A stretch of 9,354 bases of DNA. Source: JBDSTZ01 sp039927975. GTDB taxonomy: Bacteria > Pseudomonadota > Gammaproteobacteria > Burkholderiales > Burkholderiaceae_D. A program made the position numbers and the translations under genes. This document shows positions 7,492 to 9,354 of this stretch, one piece after another. Location: NCBI GenBank assembly GCA_039927975.1, contig JBDSTZ010000563.1, positions 1 through 9,354 of the forward strand, given 5' to 3'. The notes under the pieces are model-generated. The model worked only from the letters and a program-made list of their open reading frames with translations, had not been told where the DNA came from and ran no database searches. The stretch's first letter is position 1. Each line of letters opens with the position of its first letter.

Positions 7492-8187
7492 ATTTTTACA
7501 GCAAGATGGACCGGCGCCGCCAGCCTGGCGGCGGCGCTGCTGCTGCCGGCCATGTCATCGGCCGTATCGCCTGCCAAGTCGCCGGTCAAGTCGCCGGCTT
7601 CGTCGCCGGCTTCATCGCCGGCCGCTCCGCGCGGCGACCCGCTGGCCGGGCGCGACAAGGCCGATGCGGAACGCTGCCTCGAATGCCACGGCGTGGCAGG
7701 CCCCGGCCAGGGCTACAGCAACGGCAGCGATGGCAAGTTCGCCCGCCTCGGCGGACAGCAGGCCGATTACATCGTCAAGCAGGTGCTCGATTTTCGCAGT
7801 GGCCGGCGCAAGCACGACTTCATGCAAATGATGGCCAGGACCCTCAGCGACGAGGACCTGCGCGACATCGCGGCGTATTTCGCCGCCGAGCCGAAGATGG
7901 CGGCCGGCGCGGCGCCGCCCGCGAATGCCGTCCATAGCCTGTATCAAGGCGGCGACGCGGCGCGTAATCTGGCGGCCTGCGCGGGCTGTCACGGCGCCAG
8001 GGGTGAAGGCCTGGCCGGCGGCGGGCCCGCGCTCGGCGGCCAGGGCTTGCACTACCTGGAACAGCAACTGGAGAACTGGCGCAGCGGCACGCGCGCCAAC
8101 AGCGCCGGCGGCGTGATGAATCAGATGATCAAGCCGCTGAGCGACGCGGAGATCGCCAGCATGGCGCATTACCTGTCCGGCATGTAG
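7492..8187 (+). CDS. Diheme cytochrome c4-type protein, apparent ATT start
   Basis: A 231-residue periplasmic diheme cytochrome c, a soluble electron carrier. Heme site 1 is C62-L-E-C65-H66 and site 2 is C163-A-G-C166-H167. Each domain has the c4 pattern: CxxCHG, a GGQ segment (LGGQQADYIVKQ; LGGQGLHYLEQQ), and a Met-rich stretch before LSDxx (M111/113/114 and M209/212, likely axial ligands), then a closing helix (DIAAYF; SMAHYL). The first in-frame ATG (7552) would leave no signal peptide, which cytochrome c maturation requires. Reading back to ATT at 7492 gives a complete Sec signal: Arg at residue 5, a hydrophobic AASLAAALLLPA core, then MSSA. AAGGAG lies 6 bases before this ATT. An in-frame CTG at 7525 lacks a Shine-Dalgarno sequence and the basic n-region. 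An Ala/Ser/Pro repeat links the signal to the first heme domain. The gene is certain; the start is inferred, and a sequence error (ATG read as ATT) is possible. Confidence 0.85.
   Translation: MFTARWTGAASLAAALLLPAMSSAVSPAKSPVKSPASSPASSPAAPRGDPLAGRDKADAERCLECHGVAGPGQGYSNGSDGKFARLGGQQADYIVKQVLDFRSGRRKHDFMQMMARTLSDEDLRDIAAYFAAEPKMAAGAAPPANAVHSLYQGGDAARNLAACAGCHGARGEGLAGGGPALGGQGLHYLEQQLENWRSGTRANSAGGVMNQMIKPLSDAEIASMAHYLSGM
7564..7623 (+). repeat. Five 12-bp tandem units encoding (x)SP(x) linker
   Basis: Five in-frame 12-base units with a TCGCC core run without a break: 7564-7575, 7576-7587, 7588-7599, 7600-7611 and 7612-7623. They encode VSPA, KSPV, KSPA, SSPA and SSPA. Units 2-5 are nearly identical (for example AAGTCGCCGGTC and AAGTCGCCGGCT); unit 1 is diverged. 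The stretch forms a flexible, probably extended linker between the signal peptide and the first heme domain. Because the unit is a multiple of three, copy-number change would alter linker length without breaking the frame. Confidence 0.85.
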
Positions 8188-8205
8188 CCGGGCATCGACC
8201 AACCC

Positions 8206-8221
8206 GCGCTGTTATCAGCGC
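8206..8221 (+). other. Small hairpin just before the peroxiredoxin ribosome site
   Basis: GCGCTG at 8206-8211 and CAGCGC at 8216-8221 form a 6-bp stem with a TTAT loop, ending 2 bases before AGGAG (8224-8228). It has no T-run, so it is not a terminator. It could influence mRNA stability or access to the ribosome site, or be chance in GC-rich DNA. Confidence 0.35.
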
Positions 8222-8234
8222 ACAGGAGCACCGC

Positions 8235-8825
8235 ATGAAAATTCGACTTATCGCCGCCCTGCTCGCCGCCGCCCTGGCGGCGCCGGCCGGCGCCGCCTTG
8301 AAGCAAGGCGAAAACGCGCCCGCCTTCAAGGCCCAGGCTTCGCTGGCCGGCAAGGCGTTCGCTTTCTCGCTCAAGGACGCGCTCAAGAAGGGCCCGGTGG
8401 TGGTGTATTTCTACCCATCGGCCTTCACCGGCGGGTGCAATATCCAGGCCCACACCTTCGCCGTCCAGCACGAGCAGTTCGCCCAGGCCGGCGCCAGCAT
8501 CGTCGGCGTTTCGCTCGACAGCATCGGGCGCCTGAACGCATTCTCGGCCGACCCGAACTACTGCGCCGGCAAATTCCCGGTGGCGGCCGACGCCGACGGC
8601 GCGATCGCCAAGTCGTTCGACCTGGCGATCCGCGAGATCGCCGCCGGCAAGAAGGACACGCGCGGCATCGAGATCGACCACGCCGCCACCGAGCGCACCA
8701 CCTTTGTCATTACGCCCGACGGCCGGATCGCCGCCACCGTCGGTGGCCTCAGCCCGGCCGAGAACGTCGACAAGGCGCTCGAAGCGGTGCGCCAGCTGGG
8801 CGCCAAACCCCTGAAGAAAACCTGA
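8235..8825 (+). CDS. Exported thiol peroxiredoxin (AhpC/TSA, PrxQ/Bcp-like)
   Basis: A 196-residue thioredoxin-fold peroxidase that would reduce H2O2 or organic peroxides outside the cytoplasm. AGGAG at 8224-8228 is 6 bases before the ATG. Residues 1-20 are a Sec signal (MKIRLIAALLAAALAAPAGA), unusual for a family that is mostly cytoplasmic. The active-site motif PxxxTxxC is P61-S-A-F-T65-G-G-C68, so C68 is the peroxidatic cysteine; R154 in ERTTFVI is the conserved active-site Arg. The cysteine five residues on that classic Bcp enzymes use for resolution is replaced by His (GCNIQAH). The only other cysteine in the mature chain is C110 (NYCAGKFPV), a candidate resolving residue of the distal helix type. 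It follows the diheme cytochrome by 47 bases and precedes the lactonase-like gene by 15, so it probably protects the periplasmic redox chain from peroxide. A reductant is not encoded in the window. Confidence 0.9.
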   Translation: MKIRLIAALLAAALAAPAGAALKQGENAPAFKAQASLAGKAFAFSLKDALKKGPVVVYFYPSAFTGGCNIQAHTFAVQHEQFAQAGASIVGVSLDSIGRLNAFSADPNYCAGKFPVAADADGAIAKSFDLAIREIAAGKKDTRGIEIDHAATERTTFVITPDGRIAATVGGLSPAENVDKALEAVRQLGAKPLKKT

Positions 8826-8840
8826 TACGGAAAACGCATC

Positions 8841-9354
8841 ATGATCAAGAACCGACTCAAACATCTGGCCCTCGGCTCGGTGGCCATCGTCGCCGCCGGC
8901 CTGTCCCAGGCGGCCACCGAAACCGCGCTGACCACCCCGGCAATCGCCGGCGTGGTCAATGCGGGCACCACCATCGAATTGATCAAGGAGGGCTTCAACG
9001 GCACCGAGGGACCGCTGGCCCTGCCGGACGCCAGCTTCGCCTTTACCGAAACGGTGGCCAACAGGATCACCCGCATCGCGCCCGACGGCAGCACCTCGAC
9101 CTTCCTCGACAACAGCAACGGCTCGAACGGCCTGGGCTTCGGCGCCAACGGCGACCTGTACGCGGTGCAGGTGCTCAAGCCGAGGGTCGGCATCGTCTAC
9201 CCGCCCGAACATGCGCGCGCCCTGGCCGACCAGTTCGAGGGCAAGCCCTTCGGCCGGCCCAACGACCTGGTGGTGGACCGAAAGGGCAATGTCTACTTCA
9301 CCGACTCGGGCGGACCGCTGAAGCCGGGCGATCCGGTGCCAGCGGCGCCGGCCG
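8841..9354 (+). CDS. SMP-30/gluconolactonase-like beta-propeller, 3' end missing
   Basis: The first 171 codons of a secreted six-bladed propeller of the SMP-30/gluconolactonase/LRE-like superfamily, whose members hydrolyse sugar and other lactones using a divalent metal. The start ATG at 8841 follows ACGGAAAA; the signal peptide is MIKNRLKHLALGSVAIVAAG and ends at LSQA. Visible family signatures are E56 in GTEGPLALPD (the position of the conserved metal-binding Glu), FTETVANRITRIAPDGS, SNGLGFGANGDLYAVQ, GRPNDLVVDRKGNVYFTDSG with N141, and a repeated aromatic/Gly blade spacing. The remaining metal ligand region lies beyond the window. It is 15 bases from the peroxiredoxin stop, so almost surely in the same operon. 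A lactonase next to cytochromes suggests hydrolysis of a lactone made by a periplasmic dehydrogenase, but the superfamily also includes non-lactonases, so substrate and reaction are open. Confidence 0.88.
   Translation, partial: MIKNRLKHLALGSVAIVAAGLSQAATETALTTPAIAGVVNAGTTIELIKEGFNGTEGPLALPDASFAFTETVANRITRIAPDGSTSTFLDNSNGSNGLGFGANGDLYAVQVLKPRVGIVYPPEHARALADQFEGKPFGRPNDLVVDRKGNVYFTDSGGPLKPGDPVPAAPA

Noticed and set aside
7564..7623. Tandem 12-bp units as a CRISPR-like or integration-site array
   Set aside because: The units are contiguous without spacers, in frame, and encode a regular Ser-Pro-Ala linker.
8169..9212. 347-codon - strand frame over peroxiredoxin and lactonase-like genes
   Set aside because: It spans two well-supported + strand genes and their gap, and its product has no family features.
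1..9354. Insertion sequences, tRNA or rRNA genes, CRISPR arrays
   Set aside because: I saw no transposase frames, terminal inverted repeats, tRNA-like cloverleafs, rRNA-like sequence or spaced direct repeats.

Overview
The window is GC-rich, with strong G/C preference at third codon positions. Every supported gene lies on the + strand. Gene density, codon style, the diheme cytochrome c4-type protein and the TonB-dependent receptor suggest a Gram-negative proteobacterium. I infer a betaproteobacterium of the Oxalobacteraceae type (Massilia, Duganella or Janthinobacterium-like), but no rRNA or other taxonomic marker is present to prove it.

Layout: (1) Positions 1-2599 hold the 3' part of a TonB-dependent outer-membrane receptor. 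(2) Positions 2600-2811 are intergenic, with a strong hairpin just after the receptor stop and a less GC-rich promoter-like stretch before the next gene. (3) From 2812 onward seven genes run in one direction with gaps of 3 to about 50 bases, probably one operon: a DUF1549/DUF1553 protein, a Tat-exported DUF1501 protein (alkaline phosphatase/sulfatase-like fold), a CHRD-domain protein, a small C-terminal-heme cytochrome (c'/b562-like), a diheme c4-type cytochrome, an exported peroxiredoxin, and the start of an SMP-30/gluconolactonase-like beta-propeller cut by the window end.

All seven operon products carry recognisable export signals (six Sec-type, one Tat), and the receptor is an outer-membrane protein. 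The whole set therefore acts outside the cytoplasm. The DUF1549/DUF1553 plus DUF1501 pair is a hallmark of Planctomycetes and has no firmly established function. Here it is joined to uptake (TonB), electron transfer (three or more c-type hemes), peroxide removal and lactone hydrolysis. My inference is a periplasmic oxidative pathway that takes up a compound and oxidises it to a lactone; the substrate cannot be read from the sequence.

The sharpest local anomaly is the start of the diheme cytochrome gene. It has no usable ATG, GTG or TTG that preserves its signal peptide. An ideal Shine-Dalgarno sequence lies 6 bases before an ATT codon that opens a complete Sec signal peptide, so this looks like a rare AUU start coupled to the stop of the upstream cytochrome gene.
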